Assembly: GCA_029573365.1 (NCBI GenBank)
Contig: JAKQGD010000546.1
Coordinates: 1-24,881, forward strand
Direction of reading: 5' to 3'
From: Bacteroidota bacterium
GTDB lineage: Bacteria; Bacteroidota; Bacteroidia; Chitinophagales; Saprospiraceae
Length of the DNA: 24,881 nucleotides
This document shows positions 24,635 to 24,881 of this stretch, piece after piece (the first letter of the stretch is position 1; each line of letters begins with the position of its first letter). The position numbers and the translations under genes were made by a program. The notes beneath the pieces are model-generated. The model made no database searches. It saw only the letters and a list, made by a program, of their open reading frames with translations, and had not been told where the DNA came from.

Positions 24635-24881
24635 TTACTGTTTATGGAGTTCTGTGATTTCGATTTCGCCGGCTGAGGCGGTACAGGATTCTGCCAGATG
24701 ATGGTATTTGATTTTAACGGACAGCGGAAAATTGTCATTAGCAGTCACGCCGAGGTTACCGTTTTTCTGATACCATTGGAAAACATCCCCTCCCTGATCT
24801 GCCGGTTTTACGATAAGGCCGCCGCAGCAGGCACACTTCCTGAAGTCAAAACCTTCGATGGTGGCCGTCACAAGACCGTTG
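24635..24881 (-). CDS. Hypothetical protein with CxCCGG motif, 3' part (5' end outside window)
   Basis: I do not recognise a named function. The last 82 codons are present and the frame stays open to the right edge, so the GTG at 24871 is probably internal. Visible features are KCACCGGLIV near the start of the fragment, an aromatic segment (FQWYQKNG), then FPLSVKIKYHH and a short C-terminus with one more cysteine (ESCTASAGEIEI). The pattern of a RKCxCCGG box followed by a beta-rich tail recalls small exported proteins of Bacteroidota, but that is recall, not a search result. It precedes the Kunitz lipoprotein gene by 3 nt and is surely cotranscribed with it. Confidence 0.7.
   Translation of the reverse strand, partial: NGLVTATIEGFDFRKCACCGGLIVKPADQGGDVFQWYQKNGNLGVTANDNFPLSVKIKYHHLAESCTASAGEIEITELHKQ

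Noticed and set aside
1..24881. CRISPR arrays, tRNA/rRNA genes, insertion sequences
   Set aside because: No regularly spaced repeats, no tRNA T-loop context and no transposase or integrase motifs were seen on either strand.

Overview
The window looks like a chromosomal segment of a Bacteroidota bacterium, most likely from a Saprospiria/Chitinophagia-like lineage. The reasons are two kinds of type IX secretion (T9SS) sorting tail, a giant PKD-repeat protein ending in a gliding-motility-type C-terminal domain, a HmuY-like/TonB-receptor pair, lipoproteins with short lipoboxes, near absence of Shine-Dalgarno sequences, and several copies of the Bacteroidota -7 promoter element TAnnTTTG. All calls are from reading the sequence; no search was run.

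Layout. 1-823: 3' end of a penicillin-binding protein 1C gene. 869-1933: a GH53 endo-galactanase lipoprotein with its own promoter. 1934-2324: intergenic, with a structured GC-rich element resembling the Flavo-1 RNA family, then AT-rich DNA. 2325-4487: RNase R. 4489-7800 (- strand): an outer-membrane uptake pair, a HmuY-like protein with a T9SS tail followed 3 nt later by a TonB-dependent receptor. 8010-13823 (+ strand): a glycerol operon, glpK-glpD-glpF, followed by an amylosucrase. 13816-20085 (- strand): a 1864-residue PKD/Ig-like surface protein and, 3 nt downstream, an SGNH/GDSL hydrolase. 20329-21726 (- strand): phosphoglucomutase/phosphomannomutase. 22026-24033 (+ strand): an O-antigen-ligase-family membrane protein overlapping a family 2 glycosyltransferase, a lipopolysaccharide/capsule pair. 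24047-24881 (- strand): a lipoprotein ending in a Kunitz (BPTI)-type domain and the 3' end of a gene with a CxCCGG motif.

How the genes fit together. Envelope and surface functions dominate: cell-wall synthesis, LPS assembly, T9SS cargo, TonB uptake and lipoproteins. The glycerol operon imports glycerol, phosphorylates it and oxidises it to DHAP. The amylosucrase at its end suggests a link between glycerol or sucrose and alpha-glucan or glucosylglycerol. Pgm would feed sugar phosphates to glucan or envelope polysaccharide.

Features most worth following are the Kunitz-domain lipoprotein, the HmuY-like protein that appears to use T9SS, the amylosucrase in a glp operon, very short mRNA leaders at five promoters, and two Crp/Fnr-geometry dyads in front of neighbouring - strand units. 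I saw no CRISPR array, tRNA, rRNA, insertion sequence or integrase.
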